A stretch of 39,540 bases of DNA, taken from positions 44,451-83,990 of the forward strand of contig CAJUFK010000003.1 in NCBI GenBank assembly GCA_910585535.1, given 5' to 3'. Below, piece after piece: positions 31,392 to 38,647 of the stretch. The notes beneath the pieces were generated by a model. That model worked only from the letters and a program-made list of their open reading frames with translations. It did no database searches and had not been told where the DNA came from. The number at the start of each line of letters is the position of its first letter. Within the stretch, counting starts at the first letter, position 1. Position numbers and translations under genes: made by a program. The stretch comes from an uncultured Angelakisella sp. (GTDB taxonomy: Bacteria; Bacillota; Clostridia; Oscillospirales; Ruminococcaceae).

Positions 31392-31420
31392 AGGATACCA
31401 TATTTTCCCCCGGGATGCAA
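31392..31420 (-). promoter_or_regulatory. Promoter of ridA
   Basis: TTGCAT (31420-31415), 17-base spacer, TATCCT (31397-31392) preceded by TGG, on the minus strand. Confidence 0.55.
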
Positions 31421-31463
31421 TAAACCACTTTACAAATCCTTAGGGCGTAACCCGAAGGTCCCG

Positions 31464-31581
31464 GCGCCCATCTATTTCTGCAAGGGAAGGGATTTGCCGC
31501 GTCGAAAATGCTCGCCGTATGCAAGTACGTCTTGCGCTTTTCTCCTTGCAAACCTATTTCCCTTGCGAAAAATCTGGGCAC
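31464..31581. repeat. 118-base fold-back (nested inverted repeat) element
   Basis: Nested arms on the plus strand: GCGCCCA (31464-31470)/TGGGCAC (31575-31581); GCAAGGGAA (31480-31488)/TTCCCTTGC (31558-31566); TTTGC (31493-31497)/GCAAA (31548-31552); GAAAA (31504-31508)/TTTTC (31538-31542); and the apical hairpin GCAAG-TACGT-CTTGC (31521-31535). It fills the gap between the binding-protein gene and ridA and contains no credible ORF. A diverged core copy is at 37061. It could be a MITE-like unit or a structured RNA. Confidence 0.65.
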
Positions 31582-31608
31582 CTTGACTTTTGGGACACAC
31601 CCCAGAGA

Positions 31609-32604
31609 TCAGCCCTTCTTGGCCTTCTCCGCAAAGGTGTTGTTCACCACCGCGCTGTAATCCGCCCGCTTGGCCAGCTCCCCCGCCTGCTCCATCACCA
31701 TCTGGAGGCGGTCGAAGGACTCCTCGGTCATCACCGGGTCGGTGTTCCAGGCCCCGATCTCCTGGTACCGCTCCACCACCTGGGCAAGCAGGGCCTCGTC
31801 GGTGTCGGGGAAGGAGGGGGCGATGGCCTGGGCCACCTCGGCGGCGGTATGCTCCGCCACCCACTTCTGACCCTGGTACACCGCATCCGTGAACCGCTGG
31901 ACCAGATCGGCGTTTTTCTCCAGGTAGCTTTTCTTGGCAAAGTAGGCGGTGTACGGGATCTCCCCGGCGGCCTCCCCCACCGAGGCCACAATGTACCCCT
32001 TCCCCTCCGCCTCTACCATAGAGGCCGTGGGCTCAAAGCAGGTGGCGTAATCCCCGTTGCCCCCGGTGAAGGCCCCGGTCATCAGGGAGAACTGGACCGA
32101 ATCGTCCATCACCAGGTCGGAGGAGGGGTCCATGCCATGCTGGCGGACAACATATTCCAGGGCCATGTAGGGCACCCCGCCCTTTCGGCCGGAGAGGACC
32201 CTGGTCCCCCGAAGCTTCTCCCAGGTGAAGTCCGGATCCGGCTCCCGGGCCATCAGGAAGGAGCCGTCCCGGCGGGTCAGCTGGGCAAAGACCTGGGTGT
32301 GGTCCTCCTTCCCCTCATTGTAGACATAGATGGAAGCCTCCGGCCCGGCAAAGCCGATCTCCACGTTGTCCGAGAGAACGGCGGCCATCACCTTGTCGGC
32401 CCCCTGGCCGTTGGAGAGTTCGATCTCAATGCCTGCGTCGTCAAAGAAGCCCAGGTGGATGGCGGCGTACTGGGGGGCGTAAAAGACCGAGTGGGTCACC
32501 TCACAGAGACGGACCTTTTCCTTCGCCTTTGGGGCTGCGCCGCACCCTGCCAGGGTCAGGAGGACCAGGGCGGCGGCAAGGAAGATGCTCAAAACTCGTT
32601 TCAT
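31609..32604 (-). CDS. ABC transporter substrate-binding lipoprotein (SsuA/ThiY/NMT1-like)
   Basis: A 331-residue lipoprotein: signal peptide with lipobox LTLAGC (Cys21), then a periplasmic-binding-like class II fold of the NMT1/SsuA type (VTHSVFYAPQYAAIHLGFFD, IELSNGQGADKVMAAVLSDN, GFAGPEASIYVYNEG). Such proteins bind sulfonates, taurine, nitrate or thiamine precursors such as formylaminopyrimidine; the ligand cannot be fixed here. ATG at 32604 follows AAAGGAG. It is third after the ATPase and permease genes, 118 bases from the permease. Confidence 0.9.
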   Translation of the reverse strand: MKRVLSIFLAAALVLLTLAGCGAAPKAKEKVRLCEVTHSVFYAPQYAAIHLGFFDDAGIEIELSNGQGADKVMAAVLSDNVEIGFAGPEASIYVYNEGKEDHTQVFAQLTRRDGSFLMAREPDPDFTWEKLRGTRVLSGRKGGVPYMALEYVVRQHGMDPSSDLVMDDSVQFSLMTGAFTGGNGDYATCFEPTASMVEAEGKGYIVASVGEAAGEIPYTAYFAKKSYLEKNADLVQRFTDAVYQGQKWVAEHTAAEVAQAIAPSFPDTDEALLAQVVERYQEIGAWNTDPVMTEESFDRLQMVMEQAGELAKRADYSAVVNNTFAEKAKKG

Positions 32605-32722
32605 GGGTAAAACGCTCCTTTCTCATTTGCTCTTCCGGCAGCCGGGGCCCCTCCTGGATCCCAGCCGGCGGAACAGCGTCTAGGCGATGCCGCCTTTGGG
32701 AACAGGCCCTCAGCGGCACGAT

Positions 32723-33532
32723 CTAGTGATGGGCTGCCAGCTTTTGGAGGAAGGCCACCCCCTGGTACATCAGGGCGGCCACCACCGAAAGAATGATGAC
32801 GCTGGCCATAACAAGATCCAGCTTAAAGACCTGGCCTCCGTAAACAATCAGGTATCCCAGCCCCGCCTTGGAAACCAAAAATTCCCCGGCGATGACCCCT
32901 ACCAGGGAGAGGCCAATGTTGATCTTCAGCGAGCCAAAGAGGGCCCCCAGACTGCTGGGAAAGACGATCTTTTGGAAGATTTGGGCCTTGGTGGCGCCAA
33001 AGGTCTGGGCCATGCGGATGGCGTCGGGATCGGTGCGGCGAAAGCCCCCCAGCATCTCCAGAACGGTGACAATCAGGGAGATTGCCAGGGCCATAAAGAC
33101 GATGGCCTTGGTGCCCGCCCCCACCAGGATGATGATAACCGGGCCCAAAGCGATTTTAGGCAGGCTGTTGAGAACCACCAGATAGGGTTCGCTGACCTTG
33201 GCCACGAAGTCGCTCCACCACAGGAGGATGGCCAGACCCACCCCTAAAAAGACCCCCAGCAGAAAACCGGCCAGGGTCTCGTAGACGGTGACCCACAGGT
33301 GGAGCCACAGCTCCCCGGTTTGGATCAGGTTCCCCCAGGTGCGCCAGATCCGGCTGGGCTGACTGAGGATAAAGCTGTCGATGACCCCGGCCCGGGCCAG
33401 GATCTCCCATAGGGCGATAAGGGCGATAAGGATCCCCCATTGCCAGGCCAGGACCTGCCTGCGGCGGCGTTCCCGCTGACGGAGATAGGCCTGCCGCTGG
33501 GGGGAGAGGGCTTCCCCCTCTTTACTGAGCAT
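32723..33532 (-). CDS. ABC transporter permease (SsuC/TauC/ThiX-like)
   Basis: A 269-residue permease with about six membrane helices beginning near residue 29 after a basic cytoplasmic N-terminus. The EAA-type coupling loop is visible in GGFRRTDPDAIRMAQTFGAT followed by KAQIFQKIVFPSSLGALFGS. Typical of the nitrate/sulfonate/thiamine-precursor branch of BPD transporters. The start overlaps the ATPase stop by 11 bases, indicating coupling. Confidence 0.93.
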   Translation of the reverse strand: MLSKEGEALSPQRQAYLRQRERRRRQVLAWQWGILIALIALWEILARAGVIDSFILSQPSRIWRTWGNLIQTGELWLHLWVTVYETLAGFLLGVFLGVGLAILLWWSDFVAKVSEPYLVVLNSLPKIALGPVIIILVGAGTKAIVFMALAISLIVTVLEMLGGFRRTDPDAIRMAQTFGATKAQIFQKIVFPSSLGALFGSLKINIGLSLVGVIAGEFLVSKAGLGYLIVYGGQVFKLDLVMASVIILSVVAALMYQGVAFLQKLAAHH

Positions 33533-34286
33533 TGGTTTTCAGCTCCTTCCAGATGTGGTTGAAGTAGCGGCTGAACCGGGGATCGTCCCGGCAGGAAAGG
33601 GGGGTCCGCTCTGCCCCCAGATCGATGGGGAGCAGTTCCTTTACCCGGGCGGGGCGCCCTGTCAGGATCAGCACCCGGTCCCCCATGGAGATGCTCTCCG
33701 GGATGTCGTGGGTCACCATCAGGGTGGTGATCTTCTCCCGGCGGAGGATACGGTAAACGTCGTCGGTGACCTCCAGGCGGGTCTGGTAATCCAGGGCGGA
33801 AAAGGCCTCGTCCAGGAGGAGGACCTTGGGGCTGGTGGCCAGGGTCCGGATCAGGGCGGCCCGCTGGCGCATCCCCCCGGAAAGCTGGCTTGGGTACTTT
33901 TCCCGAAACTCCCAAAGGCCGTAGCTTTTTAACAGGCCCTCGGCCCGGGCAAGGCTTTCTTCGTCCACCTGGCGGCGAAGTTCCAGGCCCAGAAGGACAT
34001 TTTTCCAGATGGTGCGCCACTCCAAAAGGTTATCCTTCTGGAGCATATAACCGATACGGGGATCCACCCCCGACACCTCCCGGCCATCCAGGAGGATCTT
34101 GCCGGAGGAAGGGGGCAGCAGTCCGGCGATAATGGAGAGAAGGGTGGACTTTCCGCAGCCGCTTGGCCCCACGATGCTGAGAAACTCCCCCTTTTCCATG
34201 GAAAAGCTGATCCGGTCCAGGGCGAAGATCTCCCCGTTTTCAGCTTGGTAGCTTTCGGTCACATCCTGTATTTCAAGCAGGTTCAA
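33522..34286 (-). CDS. ABC transporter ATP-binding protein (SsuB/ThiZ-like)
   Basis: A 254-residue ABC ATPase: Walker A GPSGCGKST (40-48), Q-loop in GYMLQKDNLLEWRT, signature LSGGMRQR, Walker B LLLDEAFSALD and the His switch VTHD. The EAFSALD rather than EPTSALD form is typical of the SsuB/TauB group. The start is a TTG at 34286 (no ATG in the region), with GAGGTG as ribosome site about 8 bases upstream. First gene of the transporter operon, downstream of a GC-rich structured leader. Confidence 0.92.
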   Translation of the reverse strand: MNLLEIQDVTESYQAENGEIFALDRISFSMEKGEFLSIVGPSGCGKSTLLSIIAGLLPPSSGKILLDGREVSGVDPRIGYMLQKDNLLEWRTIWKNVLLGLELRRQVDEESLARAEGLLKSYGLWEFREKYPSQLSGGMRQRAALIRTLATSPKVLLLDEAFSALDYQTRLEVTDDVYRILRREKITTLMVTHDIPESISMGDRVLILTGRPARVKELLPIDLGAERTPLSCRDDPRFSRYFNHIWKELKTNAQ

Positions 34287-34371
34287 AATGGTTCACCTCG
34301 TTTCCGCCAGGGCCCGGTCAAAAGCGGCCCCGGCCCAGCGGCAAGCCGCTGTCCCCCTATACTATGCAGCC
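34287..34371 (-). promoter_or_regulatory. GC-rich structured leader of the ABC transporter operon
   Basis: Minus strand, after a weak -10 TAGTAT (34366-34361): hairpin AGCGG-CTTG-CCGCT, then GGGCCGG / CC(G)GGCCC, then CCT-GGCGGAAACG-AGG running into the ribosome site. No match to the TPP, cobalamin, SAM or guanidine-I cores that I can see. A cis-regulatory RNA is possible but unproven. Confidence 0.35.
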
Positions 34372-34397
34372 GGGATTTTTTCGCGCACAACAAAAAA

Positions 34398-34435
34398 GAC
34401 CGCCGTCCCAAAGGACAGTGGTCCAAAAAAACGAA
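34398..34435 (-). terminator. Rho-independent terminator of the 34508-35098 gene
   Basis: GACCACTGTCC / GGACGGCGGTC (one mismatch, one wobble), loop TTTG, followed by TTTTTTG on the minus strand. A-run on the other side makes it partly bidirectional. Confidence 0.8.
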
Positions 34436-34507
34436 TAAACGGCTGGGGCCGATTCCGGGCAGGGGTTTTCCTCCGTCTTGGCGGCACAGAGGAAATTCCA
34501 AACAGGC

Positions 34508-35098
34508 TTACTCCTCTTTCCGGCGTTCGGCGAAGTAGAGTCCCTGTTCCTTCAGCCGTTCCGGCAGGGCGTAAACATCGATGCCGTTACGGGTGACCAG
34601 CCGGCACTGGCCGGGGTGGTCTTGGTCGAAGGTCTTTCCGGCGGTGACCAGATTTTCCTCCTCCGGCAGGCCCAGTTCCTCCAGCAGGGGCTTCCATTTC
34701 ACGGGCCGCTTGGCCCACAGTGTGACCAGGTTGTACTTTTCCACCATAATCTCGTCCCCGCTCTCCTGGCCCCCAAAGCCGAAGGCGGACATTCCGTCCT
34801 GGATGAGCAGGTCCCCGTACTCCCGGAGGAGGTCCAGGGCCTGGGCCGGCGTACAGTTGTCCAGGTAGTAGATGTCCCTGTGCTGAACCCGATTCGGCTC
34901 CGGTTCGTTCTGGATATTGGTGGGCAGCTCCAGGATGAAAAAGACCTTTTCTCCCCGGCGGCCATTCAGGAACTTTTCCAGGATTAGGGGGATCCGCCGG
35001 GCGTTCAGCAGCAGATACGTATACCGCGTCTCCATTTTGTACCCCTCAAAAAGCCGCTCCGGATAGGGAACCTGGCAGCCTTCTACCATCTCCAGCAT
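34508..35098 (-). CDS. Hypothetical protein (196 aa)
   Basis: A 196-residue soluble protein of no family I recognise. It contains EVFFILELPTN-like strand KVFFILELPTNIQNEP, a Leu-rich helix AQALDLLREYGDLLIQDGMS, then FGFGGQESGDEIMVEKYNLV and a C-terminal basic tail (AERRKEE). The alpha/beta pattern and single-copy genomic setting resemble small immunity or antitoxin-like proteins, but that is speculation. ATG at 35098 follows AAAGGAGG. Follows the HPr-like gene by about 95 bases and is ended by a strong terminator. Confidence 0.72.
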   Translation of the reverse strand: MLEMVEGCQVPYPERLFEGYKMETRYTYLLLNARRIPLILEKFLNGRRGEKVFFILELPTNIQNEPEPNRVQHRDIYYLDNCTPAQALDLLREYGDLLIQDGMSAFGFGGQESGDEIMVEKYNLVTLWAKRPVKWKPLLEELGLPEEENLVTAGKTFDQDHPGQCRLVTRNGIDVYALPERLKEQGLYFAERRKEE

Positions 35099-35192
35099 CC
35101 AAAAACCTCCTTTACTAAAAACGAACGCCTGCCTGGAGAGCCGAAGTTCTCCGGCAGACATCCGCCAGATCAAAGCCCCCAGGGCCAGCCTG

Positions 35193-35435
35193 TTATTTCT
35201 TCAGGAACTGGTTGATGTCCTTAAGGAATTTCTGAACCGTCTCCTCGTCCATATCGTTGGTATCCACAAACACGGGGTCGGAAGCGGAGTAGAAGATTGC
35301 CAGCACACCCAGCATCGACTTGGGGTCCACACAGAACTGGCCGGAGCGCAGATAAAGCTGGCCGGGATAATTTTGGCAGATGGCGCTGAACTTCTCCGAA
35401 TTCTGGAGGCCCTGGATATTGATCTCGATCTTCAT
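35193..35435 (-). CDS. HPr-like protein lacking the active-site histidine
   Basis: An 80-residue protein with the HPr-fold pattern. The Ser46 region is preserved as VDPKSMLGVLAIFY (Ser40), but the N-terminal GxHARPA loop is replaced by GLQNSEKFSAIC, so there is no phosphorylatable His. It therefore cannot relay PTS phosphate; a Ser-only regulatory role like Bacillus Crh, or a non-PTS role, is inference. It lies 68 bases downstream of a cytidylate-kinase-like gene in the same direction. The ribosome site is weak (AAAGG, 13 bases before ATG). Confidence 0.78.
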   Translation of the reverse strand: MKIEINIQGLQNSEKFSAICQNYPGQLYLRSGQFCVDPKSMLGVLAIFYSASDPVFVDTNDMDEETVQKFLKDINQFLKK

Positions 35436-35503
35436 TTGGTGGTTTCCGCCTTTCTGATTTTCTTTCCTATTCCACGGGCAGGGGACCGGACCCTAAGGAG
35501 CCC

Positions 35504-36112
35504 TTAACCCTCCCAATTTTGGATATAGCTTGCCAGCACCTCCACCGAGCGGTCGATGCCCACGGACAGACTGTCCAGGCAGAGGGAGTAGTTTCTGGCG
35601 TCCCCGTACTTGTGCCCGGTATAATAGTTGTAATAGGTAGCCCGGCGCTTGTCGGTTTTCAGCAGGATGCTTTGCACATCGTCCGGCGCCAAGCCGTAAA
35701 GCTGCACCGCCCGCTCCATCCGCTTTTTCAGGTCGGCATGGATAAAGATGTTGACACAGGGGAATTTGTCCTGGAGGACATAATCGGCACAGCGCCCGAC
35801 AATGACGCAGGAGCCCTGACGGGCCACCTGCTGGATCACCCCGGACTGGATCAGGTAGATCTTATCGTTAAGGGGCATATCATAGGAGGTGGTCATAGAG
35901 CCTGCCCGCATCAGGGAGAAGATCATGCTGTTGGTGGCCTTCTGGTCGGCTTCCTCGAAGAGGCTTCGGGCATAGCCGCTCTTTTCCGCCGCCAGGATGA
36001 TGAGTTCCTTGTCATAATAGGGAATTCCCAAACGCTGGGCCAGCTTTCTGCCGATCTCCCGGCCGCCGCTGCCGTACTGCCTGCTGATGGTGACGATGAG
36101 GTTCTCTTTCAC
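35504..36112 (-). CDS. Cytidylate kinase-like family protein
   Basis: A 202-residue P-loop protein of the cytidylate-kinase-like family. The N-terminal motif is ISRQYGSGGREIGRKLAQ (9-26), where the SGGREIG loop stands in for a standard Walker A, followed by YYDKELI, VIVGRCADYVL and the basic LID-like RRATYYNYYTGHKYGD. This group is distinct from Cmk itself and its substrate is unknown. ATG at 36112 is about 20 bases downstream of the predicted transcription start. First gene of a possible three-gene unit with the HPr-like and unknown proteins. Confidence 0.9.
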   Translation of the reverse strand: MKENLIVTISRQYGSGGREIGRKLAQRLGIPYYDKELIILAAEKSGYARSLFEEADQKATNSMIFSLMRAGSMTTSYDMPLNDKIYLIQSGVIQQVARQGSCVIVGRCADYVLQDKFPCVNIFIHADLKKRMERAVQLYGLAPDDVQSILLKTDKRRATYYNYYTGHKYGDARNYSLCLDSLSVGIDRSVEVLASYIQNWEG

Positions 36113-36137
36113 GGTAGATTCCTCCCTTCGTAGTTTT

Positions 36138-36166
36138 ATTATACAACCAACTGGGAGAAATTACAA
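36138..36166 (-). promoter_or_regulatory. Promoter of the cytidylate-kinase-like unit
   Basis: TTGTAA (36166-36161), 17-base spacer, TATAAT (36143-36138) on the minus strand. Confidence 0.78.
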
Positions 36167-36253
36167 GGGGTTGGGGGGAATCGAAGGGGAAATTGTACAA
36201 TTTATTGAAAAGATTTTAGCGCTGCTTGCGGGCCGAACGAGCAAAAAATGCCG

Positions 36254-36282
36254 TTGCTATTTTCCCCCGGGGCTGGTACAAT
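36254..36282 (+). promoter_or_regulatory. Promoter of the Uma2-family gene
   Basis: TTGCTA (36254-36259), 17-base spacer, TACAAT (36277-36282), about 38 bases before the ribosome-site-bearing start. Confidence 0.65.
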
Positions 36283-36326
36283 AGAGACAGAGAAAACGAA
36301 AGGCGGAAAGAGAAAGGAGAGGCGTG

Positions 36327-36914
36327 ATGAGCAACAGTAATCTGGCCTATGAGATGGAATATCGGGAGGAACTCATCGACGGCAAGATCGTCGCCATGTC
36401 CCCCAGGCCCGGCTGGAACCATATCTCGATAGCGGCGAATATTTACAACCTCTTCGCCAACTACCTGCACGGGAAGAAATGCACCGCCATTCCCGATGGG
36501 TGCGACCTCTTTCTCACCAAGGAGGACCGCTTCGTCCCGGATATGATGGTGGTCTGCGACCGGGACAAGATCAAAACCGACGGCGTCCACGGCGCGCCGG
36601 ACCTGGTGGTGGAGGTCCTCTCCCCAAGCACCGCCAAAAACGACCGGTTCCGCAAGAAAAATGTCTACCAGCTTTGCGGTGTCCGGGAGTATTGGATCGC
36701 GGACCCGGCCAACCGAATGGTGGAGCAGTATTTCCTGGTGGACGGGGTCCTTCAGCTCAACGCCATCTATGCCGTCTACCGGGACTGGGAGATCCGGCAG
36801 ATGACCGAAGAAGAGCGGGCGGCCATGGTGACCCGCTTTAAGTGCAGCCTCTTTGACGACTTCGAGATCGCCCTGGAGGACATCTTCACCGGCCTCCTCC
36901 CCGACGCCGAATAA
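36327..36914 (+). CDS. Uma2 family (DUF820) restriction-endonuclease-like protein
   Basis: A 195-residue protein of the Uma2/DUF820 family with a PD-(D/E)XK nuclease-like core: RFVPDMMVV (Asp72), PDLVVEVLSPST (Asp92, Glu96) and the conserved KNVYQLCGVREYWI helix-strand. The family is expanded in cyanobacteria and some clostridia and has no proven role; nuclease activity is inferred from the fold. ATG at 36327 follows AAAGGAG. Single-gene transcript with its own promoter and terminator. Confidence 0.9.
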   Translation: MSNSNLAYEMEYREELIDGKIVAMSPRPGWNHISIAANIYNLFANYLHGKKCTAIPDGCDLFLTKEDRFVPDMMVVCDRDKIKTDGVHGAPDLVVEVLSPSTAKNDRFRKKNVYQLCGVREYWIADPANRMVEQYFLVDGVLQLNAIYAVYRDWEIRQMTEEERAAMVTRFKCSLFDDFEIALEDIFTGLLPDAE

Positions 36915-36928
36915 CCACGCCATCGCAG

Positions 36929-36974
36929 CGCCCCTTCCCCACCGGTCTGTACCGGGAGGAAGGGGCGATTTCTT
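36929..36974 (+). terminator. Rho-independent terminator of the Uma2-family gene
   Basis: CGCCCCTTCC / GGAAGGGGCG stem enclosing a second ACCGG/CCGG pairing, followed by ATTTCTTTTG. Confidence 0.8.
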
Positions 36975-36983
36975 TTGTTAAAG

Positions 36984-37085
36984 GAAAAACCAACTAAAAT
37001 TCTCAAAAATCCTTATGAAATTGGTTTTTCGATAAAACGGGGCAGCGTGAAGCGACGCCAGCACACGTAGTGTGCATATCGCCGA
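36984..37085. repeat. Inverted repeat plus core hairpin, diverged relative of the 31464 element
   Basis: GAAAAACCAA (36984-36993) and TTGGTTTTTC (37021-37030) are perfect inverted arms. Beyond them is GCACAC-GTA-GTGTGC (37061-37075), followed by ATATCGCCGA and TTTT, which matches the minus-strand order hairpin-ATACGGCGA-TTTT of the element at 31464-31581. No ORF. It lies just downstream of the amino-acid ABC ATPase gene. Confidence 0.5.
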
Positions 37086-37105
37086 CTTTTAGCCGGTGAT
37101 TAGTA

Positions 37106-37849
37106 TTACAGCACCTTTGCCAGAAAATCCTTGAGGCGGTCACTTTTGGGGTGGGCGAAGAACTCCTCGGGGGGGTTCTCCTCTACGATCTTGCCGGAAT
37201 CCATGAAGATCACCCGGGTGGCCACCTCCCGGGCGAAGCCCATTTCATGGGTGACCACCACCATGGTCATCCCGGAGCGAGCCAAGGACTTCATCACCTC
37301 CAGCACCTCTCCCACCATCTCGGGGTCCAGGGCGGAGGTGGGTTCGTCAAAAAGCATCACCTCCGGCTCCATGCAGAGGGCCCGGACAATGGCCACACGC
37401 TGCTTCTGGCCGCCGGAAAGCTGGATGGGATAGGCATGGGCCCGATCCTCCAGACCCACCCGGGCCAGGAGGGAAAGGGCCTTTCCCTCGGCCTCCTGCT
37501 TGGGCATCTTTTTGACCTTCATGGGGGCCAGGATCATGTTCTCCAGGATGGTCAGATGGGGGAACAAATTAAAGTGCTGGAACACCATCCCCATCTTCTG
37601 ACGGTGGGCGTCGATGTTCACCTTTTTCCCGGCGATGTTCACCCCCTCGAAGATCACCTCCCCGGAGGTGGGCTCCTCCAGAAGGTTCAGGGAGCGCAGA
37701 AAGGTGGATTTGCCGGAGCCGGAGGGCCCCACGATGACCACCACGTCCCCCTGGTTGATGTCCAGGCTTACGTGGTCAATGGCGTGGATCCGGTTCTCAA
37801 AGGTCTTTACCAGGTCCTTTACCTGGATCAGCTTACCGCTGGTCGCCAC
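37106..37849 (-). CDS. Polar amino acid ABC transporter ATP-binding protein (GlnQ-type)
   Basis: A 247-residue ABC ATPase of the PAAT family: Walker A GPSGSGKST (41-49), QHFNLFPHLT Q-loop, signature LSGGQKQR, Walker B VMLFDEPTSALDPE and VTHEMGFAREVA. It energises uptake of a polar amino acid. A GTG at 37849 is preferred as start because AAAGGAGG is 7 bases before it; the in-frame ATG at 37876 has no ribosome site. It overlaps the permease gene by 17 bases. Order binding protein-permease-ATPase on the minus strand. Confidence 0.94.
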   Translation of the reverse strand: MATSGKLIQVKDLVKTFENRIHAIDHVSLDINQGDVVVIVGPSGSGKSTFLRSLNLLEEPTSGEVIFEGVNIAGKKVNIDAHRQKMGMVFQHFNLFPHLTILENMILAPMKVKKMPKQEAEGKALSLLARVGLEDRAHAYPIQLSGGQKQRVAIVRALCMEPEVMLFDEPTSALDPEMVGEVLEVMKSLARSGMTMVVVTHEMGFAREVATRVIFMDSGKIVEENPPEEFFAHPKSDRLKDFLAKVL

Positions 37850-38561
37850 GGCGCATCCTCCTTTCAAAGTAGGCAATGATCTTAGAGGTGGGGACAGTCA
37901 TGCAGAGGTAGAGGAACGCCGCCAGCAACAGCGGCTCCGAGGGGCGGAAGCTAGCCCCCTGGACCAGTTTGGCGTTGAACATCAGCTCCTGCATCCCAAT
38001 TACCGAGCAGATGGAGGATTCTTTGATGATGGTGACGAACTCATTGGCGATGGCGGGGAGGATGTTTTTGATGGCCTGGGGCAGGACGATATACCGCATA
38101 TTCTGGAACTTGGTCATGCCAAGGCTTCGGCAGGCTTCGGTCTGGCCGTAGTCGATGCCCTGGATACCCGCCCGGACGATCTCCGCCACATAGGCGCCGC
38201 TGTTCAGCGACAGGGCGATGATGCCAGGGATGAGATGTTCCCCGCTGATAAAACCGAAGAGCATAAACTTGGGGGCTGTGAAGCCGCCCTTGCCGAAGAG
38301 GACGTAATAAACGATCATCAGCTGCACCAGCATAGGGGTGCCCCGGATGACCTCGATGTACAGGCCGGTGATCAGGTGCAGGGCCTTGTTCACCGCCTTG
38401 CTGAGGGTGCTCTTTCCCGGCTTGGAGATCCGGATAAGGGCTACCACCAGAGCCAAAACGAAGCCGATGGCCACGGTACAGGCGGAAAGGAGCAGGGTGT
38501 AAAGAACGCCTCGTTCAAAGTAAAAAGCGTATTTTGCCATTTTGCCAAATTCAAAGGTCAT
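37833..38561 (-). CDS. Polar amino acid ABC transporter permease (HisM/GlnP-type)
   Basis: A 242-residue permease of the HisMQ/GlnP family with about five membrane helices. Characteristic segments are YIEVIRGTPMLVQLMIVYY, NSGAYVAEIVRAGIQGIDYG then QTEACRSLGM, and VLPQAIKNILPAIANEFVTI (EAA loop). ATG at 38561 follows AAGGAGG. Partner of the binding protein upstream and the GlnQ-type ATPase downstream. Confidence 0.95.
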   Translation of the reverse strand: MTFEFGKMAKYAFYFERGVLYTLLLSACTVAIGFVLALVVALIRISKPGKSTLSKAVNKALHLITGLYIEVIRGTPMLVQLMIVYYVLFGKGGFTAPKFMLFGFISGEHLIPGIIALSLNSGAYVAEIVRAGIQGIDYGQTEACRSLGMTKFQNMRYIVLPQAIKNILPAIANEFVTIIKESSICSVIGMQELMFNAKLVQGASFRPSEPLLLAAFLYLCMTVPTSKIIAYFERRMRRGDQR

Positions 38562-38601
38562 TGCGCTCCTCCTTCAAAAAACACAGGATGACAAGGAAAG
38601 C

Positions 38602-38627
38602 TCCTCCCCCGAGGGGCCGGGGGAGGA
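38602..38627 (-). terminator. Intercistronic hairpin between binding-protein and permease genes
   Basis: TCCTCCCCCG / CGGGGGAGGA, 10-bp perfect stem, 6-base loop, followed by GCTTTCC on the minus strand without a long T-run. Such hairpins often stabilise the binding-protein mRNA or partly terminate, giving more binding protein than permease. Confidence 0.6.
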
Positions 38628-38647
38628 ACTAAAGGGTTTTGGTTGGA

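Noticed and set aside
31509..31608. Short ORFs within the fold-back element
   Set aside because: They run through palindromic arms, lack ribosome sites, and give no protein-like sequence.
34287..34371. TPP riboswitch before the SsuB/ThiZ-like ATPase
   Set aside because: The conserved CUGAGA and the ACCUGAUCUGG-type core are absent; only a generic structured leader can be claimed.
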